Assembly: GCA_945929965.1 (NCBI GenBank)
Contig: CAMEOT010000010.1
Span: 1 to 64,000 of the forward strand
DNA from: an uncultured Lachnospiraceae bacterium
GTDB taxonomy: Bacteria; Bacillota; Clostridia; Lachnospirales; Lachnospiraceae
Reading direction: 5' to 3'
Length of the DNA stretch: 64,000 nucleotides
Shown: piece by piece, positions 1 to 6,547 of the stretch
How positions within the stretch are numbered: position 1 is the stretch's first letter
How the letters are laid out: each line of letters begins with the position of its first letter
The notes under the pieces: generated by a model
The model's input: only the letters and a program-made list of their open reading frames with translations
Databases searched by the model: none
Told to the model about the DNA's origin: nothing
Position numbers and translations under genes: made by a program

Positions 1-88
1 CGCAGGGAAACAGCAGCAAGGGCGGCTCCTGTTCCCCTGGCGGGGAAGTGTCGGGCAGAGCGGGTCTGTAAAGCGGCTTTCGCGGCAT
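1..88 (-). CDS. Possible 5' end of a gene running off the window
   Basis: On the minus strand an ATG at 88-86 follows a GAGG a few bases upstream and stays open to the window edge, giving a start MPRKPLYRPALPD and then a proline-rich stretch. It follows the two small minus-strand genes at 152-719 in the same direction, so it may be the third gene of that operon. The frame is also open upstream of the ATG (GTG option near 109). No family is recognised and only about 29 codons are visible. Confidence 0.25.
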   Translation of the reverse strand, partial: MPRKPLYRPALPDTSPPGEQEPPLLLFPC

Positions 89-151
89 ATCCTCACCGCA
101 AGGGCGGCGGTTCCGGTATTCCACGTTCCGCTTGACAGACAGACGCCGGGG

Positions 152-436
152 TTACGTGAAGGGCAGGGCGTTAAGATCTTCAAGGGCACGGTGCAGGTGA
201 TCCAGTGACCGGGCGACAGTATAGATCTGACTGTCCTGTTCCTGGATCTTCTTCCGATTGGCTGCCATGAGCTTTTCATAGTAAGCCAATTCTTCCGCTC
301 TGGTCTCGTCACCGGAGCGGTATTCTTCCAGAATCCGGCAGAGCTTGTCTGTCCAGGTCGTGCCCTTCTGGCTGTTTACATACTCGTCCAGGTCTGCCGG
401 AAGCCGGATCGACTTCTTGATCAGATCATCCGGCAC
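152..436 (-). CDS. Small RHH-like accessory protein, 94 aa
   Basis: The GTG start at 436-434 is chosen because GGGAGGTGAT sits directly upstream; the longer frame to 526 would read through the preceding gene. The N-terminus (KKSIRLPADLDEYVNS) has the pattern of a ribbon-helix-helix beta strand plus helix, followed by a charged, helical, probably coiled-coil C-terminal half (residues 35-85). Proteins of this build act as plasmid/ICE antitoxins, copy-control or MobC-like relaxosome proteins; which applies here cannot be told. The start overlaps the stop of the upstream gene (426-719) by 11 bases, so translation is probably coupled. Confidence 0.6.
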   Translation of the reverse strand: MPDDLIKKSIRLPADLDEYVNSQKGTTWTDKLCRILEEYRSGDETRAEELAYYEKLMAANRKKIQEQDSQIYTVARSLDHLHRALEDLNALPFT

Positions 437-719
437 TGCTATCACCTCCCAGCATATCCGCAAAAGAGAGCTGATCGCCCCAAACTTCCCTGCGCTTTTC
501 CTCTGCCAGATCCATATATGCATCATACAGATCCAGCATCTCTGCAGGATCTTTAGAACTGCGGATCAGCAAGCGCCCCTGATCTGTAGTGCCGACCAGG
601 TTATAGCAAATAAAACTGGGATCCGACCGCAGGCGCTCCACTTCTACACGAAGAGTATTTGCATCTACCGAAACAATGCGGTTAGTCCGATAATAATTTA
701 CTTGAACATCAATGAGCAT
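426..719 (-). CDS. Hypothetical protein, 97 aa, accessory operon
   Basis: ATG at 719-717 is preceded by AAGGAGG at a spacing of seven bases. The product (MLIDVQVNYYRTNRIVSVDA) begins with an alternating beta-strand pattern and continues with several acidic helices; no catalytic motif, signal peptide or membrane segment is seen. I do not recognise the family. It heads a minus-strand pair with the RHH-like gene that overlaps its end, and faces away from the XRE regulator at 917, so the regulator's operator region may also influence this operon. Confidence 0.6.
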   Translation of the reverse strand: MLIDVQVNYYRTNRIVSVDANTLRVEVERLRSDPSFICYNLVGTTDQGRLLIRSSKDPAEMLDLYDAYMDLAEEKRREVWGDQLSFADMLGGDSSAG

Positions 720-792
720 CAAATTACCTCCTTCTTACCCGGATCGACTCCACACAGGGCTTATCATCACCGGTCTTTTAATATGCGCGCGT

Positions 793-820
793 TTGTGCTA
801 CAATTTAAGGTATATATACT
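793..820 (+). promoter_or_regulatory. Candidate promoter of the XRE regulator
   Basis: TTGTGC (793-798) and TATACT (815-820) are separated by 16 bases, a fair sigma-A-type match. Transcription would start near 827, so the two palindromic operators at 857-903 would lie in the 5' leader, where a bound repressor could block elongation. No promoter activity is demonstrated. Confidence 0.4.
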
Positions 821-856
821 TTAGTAGGATGAAATATGTCCTACAAATATAATATA

Positions 857-903
857 TCCCAAATAATTGGGAATGTCAACAAATATATCCCATTTTATTG
901 GGA
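857..903. promoter_or_regulatory. Tandem palindromic operators, probably autoregulatory
   Basis: Two near-perfect 16-bp palindromes, TCCCAAATAATTGGGA (857-872) and TCCCATTTTATTGGGA (888-903), lie between the promoter and the ATG at 917. Their centres are 31 bp apart, about three helical turns, so dimers would sit on the same face of the DNA. Sites of this form next to an XRE gene are typical repressor operators; binding by the adjacent protein is inferred. Confidence 0.7.
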
Positions 904-916
904 GAAAAGAGGAAGA

Positions 917-1258
917 ATGATAGATCCGGAATTTGGAAAGAGATTTACAGAAATAATTGAAAAATCGGGAATTTCCAATGCGAAACTTACAGAATTAGCG
1001 GAAATATCCAAAAATAATATCAGCAACTATAAAAACGGGCAAATTCCAAACGCAACGACATTATACAAATTATCCCAAATACTTGGGAAAAGCATGGAGT
1101 ATATAATAGCAGGAAAAGAGCCTGAAGAACTTACACTAGATGAACAACAACTTATAGATTATTACCGCCGATGTGATGAGAGGGGCAAACGTAGCATTAT
1201 ACGTATAGCGGAGAGCGAAAGCACGGAGCTAGAATCATCAGCTTCGAAGCTTGGATAA
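917..1258 (+). CDS. XRE-family transcriptional regulator, 113 aa
   Basis: The ATG at 917 follows GAGGAAG; the longer frame from 836 would run through the operators and is rejected. Residues 10-70 form a Cro/CI-type helix-turn-helix (LTELAEISKNNISNYKNGQI), with a C-terminal acidic helix resembling short phage or ICE repressors. It probably binds the two upstream palindromes and the third copy inside its own gene at 1073-1088. It lies in the element bounded by the tRNA-Lys fragment and is followed in the same direction by two small genes. Confidence 0.8.
   Translation: MIDPEFGKRFTEIIEKSGISNAKLTELAEISKNNISNYKNGQIPNATTLYKLSQILGKSMEYIIAGKEPEELTLDEQQLIDYYRRCDERGKRSIIRIAESESTELESSASKLG
1073..1088. 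promoter_or_regulatory. Third operator copy inside the regulator gene
   Basis: TCCCAAATACTTGGGA repeats the palindrome of the two upstream operators with one mismatch at the centre. It lies within the coding sequence of the XRE gene about 200 bp downstream of the first pair. An auxiliary operator for looping or a roadblock is possible; chance is unlikely given a 16-bp match with full dyad arms. Confidence 0.6.
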
Positions 1259-1281
1259 ATGACCACAGATAAGAGGGGAAA

Positions 1282-1758
1282 ATGAATATCTTATTATTAA
1301 CCATCGTAATTGTTGAATCAGTAGTATTATTGATACTGGCTATCAGAGGGGAAATACAATTACAAAAACAGGAAGCACCAAAACCACAGGAGAAAATGCC
1401 ACTACCCGAACAAAAACCCAAGCGACAGCCAACATATCTAACTCCATACGATAGAGTACTAGATTTCTGTATCTATGAAACTTTAACCGTAAATGACTTT
1501 GAAAAAATTAACTTGATTCCAATCGGTACAATAGAAAAATGGAAAAACGAGCGGCCGGATCTTAAGTACCTGACAAAAGCAGCTCTATACATGAAAGTTT
1601 CACCAGCCTGGTTAGAAACGGGAAACGACATAGAAGATCTTACTATAAGAGAGAAATTTATAATATACATCCTGCGCCACATGGATGAGGAACACTACAG
1701 AAAAATAATTAATAGTTCTGTACATGAAGCATTTACGATATTTGAAATTGATGAGTGA
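1282..1758 (+). CDS. Membrane-anchored protein with HTH-like domain, 158 aa
   Basis: ATG at 1282 follows AGAGGGGAAA. Residues 3-22 are a single hydrophobic segment (LLLTIVIVESVVLLILAI), then a proline/lysine linker (residues 28-50), then a helical domain at about 55-150 whose pattern (TVNDFEKINLIPIGTIEKWK, then a second helix set ending in SPAWLETG) resembles an XRE-type DNA-binding or protein-binding fold. I do not recognise a named family. It sits between the XRE regulator and a second small membrane-anchored gene, with eleven bases to the next ATG. Confidence 0.6.
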   Translation: MNILLLTIVIVESVVLLILAIRGEIQLQKQEAPKPQEKMPLPEQKPKRQPTYLTPYDRVLDFCIYETLTVNDFEKINLIPIGTIEKWKNERPDLKYLTKAALYMKVSPAWLETGNDIEDLTIREKFIIYILRHMDEEHYRKIINSSVHEAFTIFEIDE

Positions 1759-1768
1759 GGGGAATACT

Positions 1769-2020
1769 ATGAATGATGCAATAGCAATGATGTTTTCAAT
1801 TTTAATTGTCATGTTCGGGTACCTGGTATTTAAGATCAGGACAGATCAGTCCCAAACAACGACTACCAGCACCGGGAAACGGAATAAGAAGAAGGGAACA
1901 GGAAAGCCGGTTATCAAAAATAACTGGAATATGCGACCACTGGACACAAAAGATCCTGCAGACAAAGATCTGCGATATGAGGACTTTGTAGAATCATCCT
2001 GGAAGGAAATAGAGAAATAA
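1769..2020 (+). CDS. Small single-pass membrane protein, 83 aa
   Basis: ATG at 1769 is preceded by GAGGGG. The first 22 residues are hydrophobic (AIAMMFSILIVMFGYLVFKI), followed by a Thr/Ser stretch and a basic KRNKKKGTGK patch, then an acidic C-terminus. This is a membrane anchor with a charged cytoplasmic tail; no family is recognised. It is the last gene before the tRNA-fragment junction and probably shares a transcript with the two genes upstream. Confidence 0.5.
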   Translation: MNDAIAMMFSILIVMFGYLVFKIRTDQSQTTTTSTGKRNKKKGTGKPVIKNNWNMRPLDTKDPADKDLRYEDFVESSWKEIEK

Positions 2021-2087
2021 TTGTCCGACAAACACACATGCAGCATAGCCGGATCCACGCTTCCGGAAATTATTTTGTAGGACAAAT
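2021..2087. repeat. Short palindromic motifs next to the att junction
   Basis: TTGTCCGACAA (2021-2031) and TTTGTAGGACAAA (2074-2086) are related imperfect palindromes within 120 bp of the tRNA-fragment junction. The second motif recurs inverted as TGTCCTACAAAT at 837-848. Repeated sites beside an attachment core are what integrase arm-type or excisionase sites look like, but the match is short and function is inferred. Confidence 0.35.
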
Positions 2088-2138
2088 AGCACACGGTTCT
2101 CGAAGTGTAACCGTCAAAATACCCTTTAGATACCATTT

Positions 2139-2180
2139 CTCTTAATCAGGGTGTCCAGGGTTCGAGCCCCTGGCGGTGCA
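2139..2180 (+). other. tRNA-Lys(CUU) 3' fragment, attachment site junction
   Basis: The sequence starts in the anticodon loop (CTCTTAA, anticodon CTT), continues through the 3' anticodon stem, variable loop, a complete T arm (CAGGG TTCGAGC CCCTG) and the 3' acceptor strand GCGGTGC plus discriminator A at 2180. No D arm or matching 5' acceptor (GCACCGC) occurs upstream, so this is not a functional tRNA gene but the duplicated core left at one end of an integrated element. The tRNA's own terminator follows at 2187. Confidence 0.8.
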
Positions 2181-2186
2181 CTCGAG

Positions 2187-2233
2187 AGAATCGTTTTTGG
2201 AGACATAGGAGCTCCGGGGACGGTTCTTTTTTT
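2187..2233 (+). terminator. Rho-independent terminator behind the tRNA fragment
   Basis: AGAATCG (2187-2193) pairs with CGGTTCT (2221-2227) with one G-U, with an inner GGAG/CTCC stem, followed by seven T. It is probably the native terminator of the tRNA-Lys gene, retained on this side of the junction. Confidence 0.7.
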
Positions 2234-2261
2234 GCATAGATATGCTGTGAGGAGATTTTAT

Positions 2262-3038
2262 ATGACTGCGATATTTGATACACATGCGCATTATGATGAT
2301 GATGCATTCAACGAAGACAGAGAACGACTGCTAGCGGATCTGCCGGGGCAGGGCATTGCCCGGGTGGTGGATGTGGGTGCGAGCCTGGCATCCTGCCGGA
2401 AAGTCTTAGAATTGATGGAGCAGTACGATTACATATATGGAGCTATCGGCGTACATCCCAGCGAGACCGAGGAATTGACTGAGGAATCTTATTCCTGGCT
2501 GAAGGAACAGTGCCAGAAAGAGAAATGCCTGGCGGCGGGAGAGATCGGACTGGATTATTACTGGCCGGAGCCGGACCACGAGACACAGAAAAAGTGGTTC
2601 CTGCGGCAGCTGGACCTGGCGCGTGAGATCAAAAAGCCTGTTATCATTCACTCTCGGGATGCAGCGAAGGATACCGTGGATCTCATGACGGAGGCGCACG
2701 CAGAAGAGATCGGCGGTGTAATTCACTGCTATTCCTATACGAAGGAGACGGCGAAGATTTTCCTGGATATGGGATTCTACTTTGGAATCGGCGGCGTGCT
2801 AACTTTTAAAAATGCAAAGAAGCTGAAGGAAGCGGTAGAATATATCCCTATGGACCGCATCGTGTTGGAGACGGACTGCCCATATCTGGCGCCGGAACCG
2901 AACCGCGGCAAACGCAATAGCTCCCTGAACATTCCTTATGTGATCGCTGCCATGGCGCAGATCAAGGGGATCACAGAGGAAGAAGTGCGCAAGGCGGCAT
3001 GGGATAATTCACTTAGGCTGTATCATATGGAAAAATAG
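2262..3038 (+). CDS. tatD: TatD family metal-dependent hydrolase (DNase)
   Basis: The ATG at 2262 follows GAGGAGAT; the frame extends upstream to 2151 only because it crosses the tRNA fragment. The 258-aa product has the family hallmarks in order: FDTHAHYDDD (residues 5-13, first metal His pair), GEIGLDYY (93-100, metal Glu), IIHSRDA (128-134), IHCYSY (154-159) and ETDCPYLAPEP near 205. TatD enzymes are cytoplasmic TIM-barrel metallohydrolases with 3'-5' exonuclease/DNase activity. Length is normal for the family. It is the first chromosomal gene right of the tRNA-Lys junction. Confidence 0.93.
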   Translation: MTAIFDTHAHYDDDAFNEDRERLLADLPGQGIARVVDVGASLASCRKVLELMEQYDYIYGAIGVHPSETEELTEESYSWLKEQCQKEKCLAAGEIGLDYYWPEPDHETQKKWFLRQLDLAREIKKPVIIHSRDAAKDTVDLMTEAHAEEIGGVIHCYSYTKETAKIFLDMGFYFGIGGVLTFKNAKKLKEAVEYIPMDRIVLETDCPYLAPEPNRGKRNSSLNIPYVIAAMAQIKGITEEEVRKAAWDNSLRLYHMEK

Positions 3039-3100
3039 ATGGTCAGCTGATAAAGAGGTATGATTGGTGGGGGAATTTATAGTAGTAAAAGGTAAACATT

Positions 3101-4459
3101 ATGGAAACAAGTACAACAAAGCAGCTATTTTCAAAAGAAGATCTGAAAAAACTGATCATTCCGCTCTTATTTGAACAGGCACTGGCAATCACTGTGGGCA
3201 TGGCAGATACCGTCATGATATCCTCTGCGGGAGAAGCGGCGGTCTCCGGCGTATCCCTGATCGACATGTTCAATAATCTGATCATCAGCGTGCTGGCGGC
3301 ACTGGCTACCGGCGGCACCGTGGTGACCTCCCAGTTCCTCGGAGCCGGGAAAAAAGAGGACGCCTGCAAATCTGCAAAACAGTTGATCGTGTCATCGGTA
3401 TGCATTACGATCGGTATATCGATTTTGGTCATGGTGTTCTGTAACGGCATCATTTCCCTGTTTTTCGGTAAAATTGAAGCGGACGTATTTCATAATGCTG
3501 TGATCTATATGATGATCTCTGCACTGTCCTTTCCGTTCCTTGCACTGTACAATTCCTGCGCAGCGCTGTTCCGCTCCATGGGCAATTCCAAGATCACACT
3601 GAAGGTCTCCATCGTGGAAAACATCATTAACATCGGCGGTAATGCTTTGGGCGTTTATGTGTTGGGACTGGGCGTGGCCGGTGTGGCGATCCCTTCCCTG
3701 ATCTCCCGTGCGGTGGCAGGATTCATCCTATATCATTTGCTGAAAAACCCGTCCAATGAAGTGCATTTATTAAAAGAAAGCTTCCACATCGACTGGCCGG
3801 TGATCCATAAGATTTTTTACATAGGTATCCCCAGCGGGATTGAAAATGGTATTTTCCAGCTGGGACGTGTCATTGTGGTAAGCATTATCGCGGGTTTCGG
3901 AACTGTGCAGATCGCTGCCAACGGCGTGGCGAACAGCTTGGACAGCATGGGCTGTATTGTGGGACAGGCTATGAATCTGGCAATGATCACGGTAATCGGT
4001 CGTTGCGTCGGCGCCGGAGATTCCGGTCAGGTGCGGTATTATACGAAAAAATTATTGAAGATTACCTACTTGTGTACCTTTATGGTAAACAGCGTCATCC
4101 TGCTGTGTCTGTCGTGGATCCTGAAATGCTACGGATTAAGCCCGGAGACCACGCAGTTATCCTATATTCTGGTCATGATCCACAACGGTATGGCGATGTT
4201 TTTGTGGCCGGCGTCTTTTGTTCTGCCGAATATGCTTCGTGCCTGCAATGACGTACGGTTTACCATGGTGCTGTCTATTTTTTCCATGTTCGTGTTCCGT
4301 ATCGGATTCAGCTATATCATCGGTGTGAACATGGGTTACGGAGCCATCGGTGTCTGGATCGCCATGGTACTGGACTGGATCTTCCGCGTGATCTGTTTTG
4401 TGAGCAGATATTTGTCAGGACATTGGCTGAAGACAGCCGGACTACAGGATAACAGATAG
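3101..4459 (+). CDS. MATE family efflux transporter
   Basis: The 452-aa product has about twelve hydrophobic segments in two homologous halves, starting with LIIPLLFEQALAITVGMADT, which is the typical MATE entry (LxxPL..EQ.L....G..DT). MATE proteins export cationic drugs or metabolites by Na+ or H+ antiport. The spacing to tatD (62 bp) with no terminator allows co-transcription. The substrate cannot be told from sequence. Confidence 0.9.
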   Translation: METSTTKQLFSKEDLKKLIIPLLFEQALAITVGMADTVMISSAGEAAVSGVSLIDMFNNLIISVLAALATGGTVVTSQFLGAGKKEDACKSAKQLIVSSVCITIGISILVMVFCNGIISLFFGKIEADVFHNAVIYMMISALSFPFLALYNSCAALFRSMGNSKITLKVSIVENIINIGGNALGVYVLGLGVAGVAIPSLISRAVAGFILYHLLKNPSNEVHLLKESFHIDWPVIHKIFYIGIPSGIENGIFQLGRVIVVSIIAGFGTVQIAANGVANSLDSMGCIVGQAMNLAMITVIGRCVGAGDSGQVRYYTKKLLKITYLCTFMVNSVILLCLSWILKCYGLSPETTQLSYILVMIHNGMAMFLWPASFVLPNMLRACNDVRFTMVLSIFSMFVFRIGFSYIIGVNMGYGAIGVWIAMVLDWIFRVICFVSRYLSGHWLKTAGLQDNR

Positions 4460-4460
4460 C

Positions 4461-4622
4461 AACAGTTCATCCCGCGCCATTCGCAAAGTCGTGTTACCAC
4501 GCTTTCCGTCACTTCGTGACTATCTTTGCTCATAAGCTGGCGCTCATCTCGTGAACATATGCGGCCACAAAATCATGCGAGCATGATTTTGTGTGCCCGG
4601 ATATATTCACGGATGAACTGTT
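4461..4622. repeat. Dispersed inverted-repeat element, 162 bp
   Basis: The block is bounded by perfect 12-bp inverted repeats, AACAGTTCATCC (4461-4472) and GGATGAACTGTT (4611-4622). Inside is a strong hairpin, CACAAAATCATGC (4566-4578) against GCATGATTTTGTG (4581-4593), flanked by further complementary arms (CGTGAA near 4550 with TTCACG near 4605). There is no coding capacity and no T-run. The end sequence resembles that of the elements at 19566 and 21721 (AAC..TTCA), so it looks like a MITE or REP-type family of this genome. Confidence 0.7.
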
Positions 4623-4662
4623 ATGAGGTATAATGTGGGAAAAAGAGAGAGAGGTATGCAAT

Positions 4663-5544
4663 ATGCAGGTAGTATTGGAAAATGAAGCTTTAAAAGTAAC
4701 CATCAACAGCTTTGGTGCAGAGCTTGCAAGCATTCGGGGGAAAGCAACAGATACCGAGTATCTGTGGAATGCGGATGCAAAATTCTGGAAGAGAACTGCC
4801 CCGGTGCTGTTCCCCTTTGTAGGAAGTCTGAAAAATAAGGAATATCATTATGAAGGAAAGACCTATTCCATGGGTCAGCACGGCTTTGCCAGAGATATGG
4901 AGTTTGCCGTGGATGTACAGACAGCGACAGAAGCATGGTTTTCCCTGCGATCCAATGAAGAAACAAAAGCAAAATTTCCGCTGGAGTTTATCCTGAAGAT
5001 TGGTTATGAATTGGAAGGAAAAGAACTGAAGGTCATCTGGCAGGTGGAAAATCCGGATACGAAAACACTGTACTTTTCCATCGGAGGACACCCCGCATTT
5101 ATGTGCCCTGTGGATGAAAAAGGAAAGCAGTCGGAATATTATTTCAAGTTTGATACGGACAAAGATCTGACTTACGGATTGGTGGCAGATGACGGACAAG
5201 GACTCATGGGACAGCAAAAGGATGTATTACCGGTGAAAAACGGCTATGCACAGATCACGGAGCACTTATTTGACCGGGATGCCCTGATTGTGGAGAATCG
5301 TCAGGCTTCTGCAGTGAGCCTGTGTACTCCGGACAAAAAGCCGTATGTTACCTTAAACTTTGATGCTCCGTTATTCGGTCTGTGGTCTCCCGCAGGCAAG
5401 GGAGCACCGTTTATCTGCATCGAGCCATGGTATGGCAGATGCGACAAGACGACCTTTGACGGCAGTTTAGAGCAAAGGGAGTACAGTAATACCCTGCAGG
5501 CAGGCGAGGTATTCCGCAGGGAGTACACTATCACAATAGAATAA
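4663..5544 (+). CDS. Aldose 1-epimerase family protein
   Basis: The start at 4663 (MQVVLENEALKVTI) is chosen for its GAGAGAGAGG ribosome site; the track upstream to 4633 is possible. The 293-aa product matches the galactose-mutarotase-like fold: SFGAELASI near residue 18, PVLFPFVGSL, GQHGFARDMEF near 75, and GGHPAF near 140 (the catalytic-type His), with an ICIEPWYG near the C-terminus. This subgroup (LacX-like) interconverts sugar or sugar-phosphate anomers in the cytoplasm. It stands alone between the inverted-repeat element and a terminator. Confidence 0.88.
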   Translation: MQVVLENEALKVTINSFGAELASIRGKATDTEYLWNADAKFWKRTAPVLFPFVGSLKNKEYHYEGKTYSMGQHGFARDMEFAVDVQTATEAWFSLRSNEETKAKFPLEFILKIGYELEGKELKVIWQVENPDTKTLYFSIGGHPAFMCPVDEKGKQSEYYFKFDTDKDLTYGLVADDGQGLMGQQKDVLPVKNGYAQITEHLFDRDALIVENRQASAVSLCTPDKKPYVTLNFDAPLFGLWSPAGKGAPFICIEPWYGRCDKTTFDGSLEQREYSNTLQAGEVFRREYTITIE

Positions 5545-5571
5545 TTACGAGAAAGCGAAAAAGCTTCTGAA

Positions 5572-5612
5572 AAAAGCTTCGGGCACAGAAAAAGATTGTG
5601 CCCGGAGCTTTT
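5572..5612 (+). terminator. Rho-independent terminator after the epimerase gene
   Basis: AAAAGCTTCGGGCACA pairs with TGTGCCCGGAGCTTTT across a 9-base loop, one mismatch/wobble, followed by CTT. The A- and T-rich flanks would let it work in both directions, though only the plus-strand gene needs it. Confidence 0.75.
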
Positions 5613-5720
5613 CTTACGCTGCTATTCAATATAAATTTATCGAATATCAATAAATTTATATTGACATTCGTATAATAGAGTGATATGTTAAGGCTACCAA
5701 GAAGGAAAGAGGTATTCATT

Positions 5721-6206
5721 ATGGAGAAGAGAGAGTTGTCGGAAAAGGAGCTGCGGGAGAAAAAGTTATCTCTGGCGAAGGGAACAAAGTACCTGCTGGA
5801 TTTTATGTTCTATTCGGGAATTCTGGTGACGATAAGTCTGCCGCTTAGTCTCAAATACATAGGAAAGTATCTGGAGGCGGTGGAGGAGCATTACCTTCCG
5901 GCGGTGATCATATTCGTCATCCTGGGTGTGCTGGCATTATTGTTGGTCAATGAACTGCGCAAGATGTTTGGCACGGTGCTTGCGGAGAACTGCTTTGTAT
6001 CGGAAAATGTGGCGAGTCTTAGGAGAATGGGAGACTTAAGCTTTTTCATCGCTGCCATGAGCGCTGTGAGATGTGTGGTGTACCTGACCATTGCCATGCT
6101 GGTGATCATTCTGGTATTTATCATTGCAGGCATGTTCAGCAAAGTGCTGGCGATGGTATTTGAAGAAGCCGTGCGCTACAAGGAAGAAAACGACTTAACA
6201 ATCTAA
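5721..6206 (+). CDS. DUF2975 family membrane protein
   Basis: ATG at 5721 follows AAAGAGG. The 161-aa product has four hydrophobic segments (about residues 26-48, 58-77, 100-120, 122-143) with the conserved-looking segments CFVSENVASLRRMG and MAMVFEEAVRYKEENDLTI. DUF2975 proteins are small four-helix membrane proteins nearly always paired with a YozG-type XRE regulator, as here. Function is not established. An AT-rich upstream region with TTGACA-like sequence near 5661 may hold its promoter. Confidence 0.85.
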   Translation: MEKRELSEKELREKKLSLAKGTKYLLDFMFYSGILVTISLPLSLKYIGKYLEAVEEHYLPAVIIFVILGVLALLLVNELRKMFGTVLAENCFVSENVASLRRMGDLSFFIAAMSAVRCVVYLTIAMLVIILVFIIAGMFSKVLAMVFEEAVRYKEENDLTI

Positions 6207-6297
6207 AAATTCAGTCACAAAGTGATAGAGCGTGTGATACGCGACTATGTAAATGACGCCGGCTGAACGGAAATTCAAAATTAGAAAGGCATCTATT

Positions 6298-6525
6298 ATG
6301 GGAATCATTGTAAATCTGGATGTAATGATGGCAAAGCGGAAGATCAGCCTGACAGAACTGGCGAATCAGGTGGATCTGACACAGGCAAATTTATCCATCC
6401 TGAAAAATAATAAAGCAAAAGCCATACGTTTCTCTACACTGGAATCCATTTGTGAGGTGCTGCATTGCCAGCCCGGAGACATTCTGGAGTATATAGAAGA
6501 CACAAAAGAAGAGGAAACCAAATAA
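6298..6525 (+). CDS. YozG-like XRE regulator, 75 aa
   Basis: ATG at 6298 follows AGAAAGG. The product is a minimal Cro/CI-type helix-turn-helix: MGIIVNLDVMMAKRKISLTE, then LANQVDLTQANLSILKN as the recognition region and CQPGDILEY near the end. This is the standard DUF2975 partner, 91 bp downstream of it. The pair is followed 22 bp later by a DUF4153-like membrane protein, suggesting a single regulatory/membrane operon. Confidence 0.87.
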   Translation: MGIIVNLDVMMAKRKISLTELANQVDLTQANLSILKNNKAKAIRFSTLESICEVLHCQPGDILEYIEDTKEEETK

Positions 6526-6547
6526 AACCTGAGAGGGGGAGATCATA

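Larger units (their letters stand above)
1..2180. mobile_element. End of an integrated element attached at a tRNA-Lys 3' fragment
   Basis: Everything left of position 2139 has accessory character: small RHH-like and XRE genes, no recognised housekeeping gene, and a boundary that is exactly a tRNA 3' end without the 5' half. This is the usual outcome of tyrosine-integrase insertion into the 3' end of a tRNA gene, where one junction keeps the whole tRNA and the other carries only the duplicated core. The integrase and the rest of the element must lie left of the window. Base composition is uneven, GC-rich at 1-700 and AT-rich at 780-1800, suggesting a mosaic. The extent is inferred. Confidence 0.6.

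Noticed and set aside
345..824. 159-aa plus-strand reading frame
   Set aside because: It is antisense to the two overlapping small genes at 152-719, which have good ribosome sites; its own sequence is not protein-like.
2139..2180. Complete tRNA gene
   Set aside because: There is no D arm, no 5' acceptor strand and no 5' anticodon stem upstream.
4566..4593. Strong hairpin considered as a terminator of the MATE gene
   Set aside because: It has no T-run and is embedded in a larger inverted-repeat element with its own terminal repeats.
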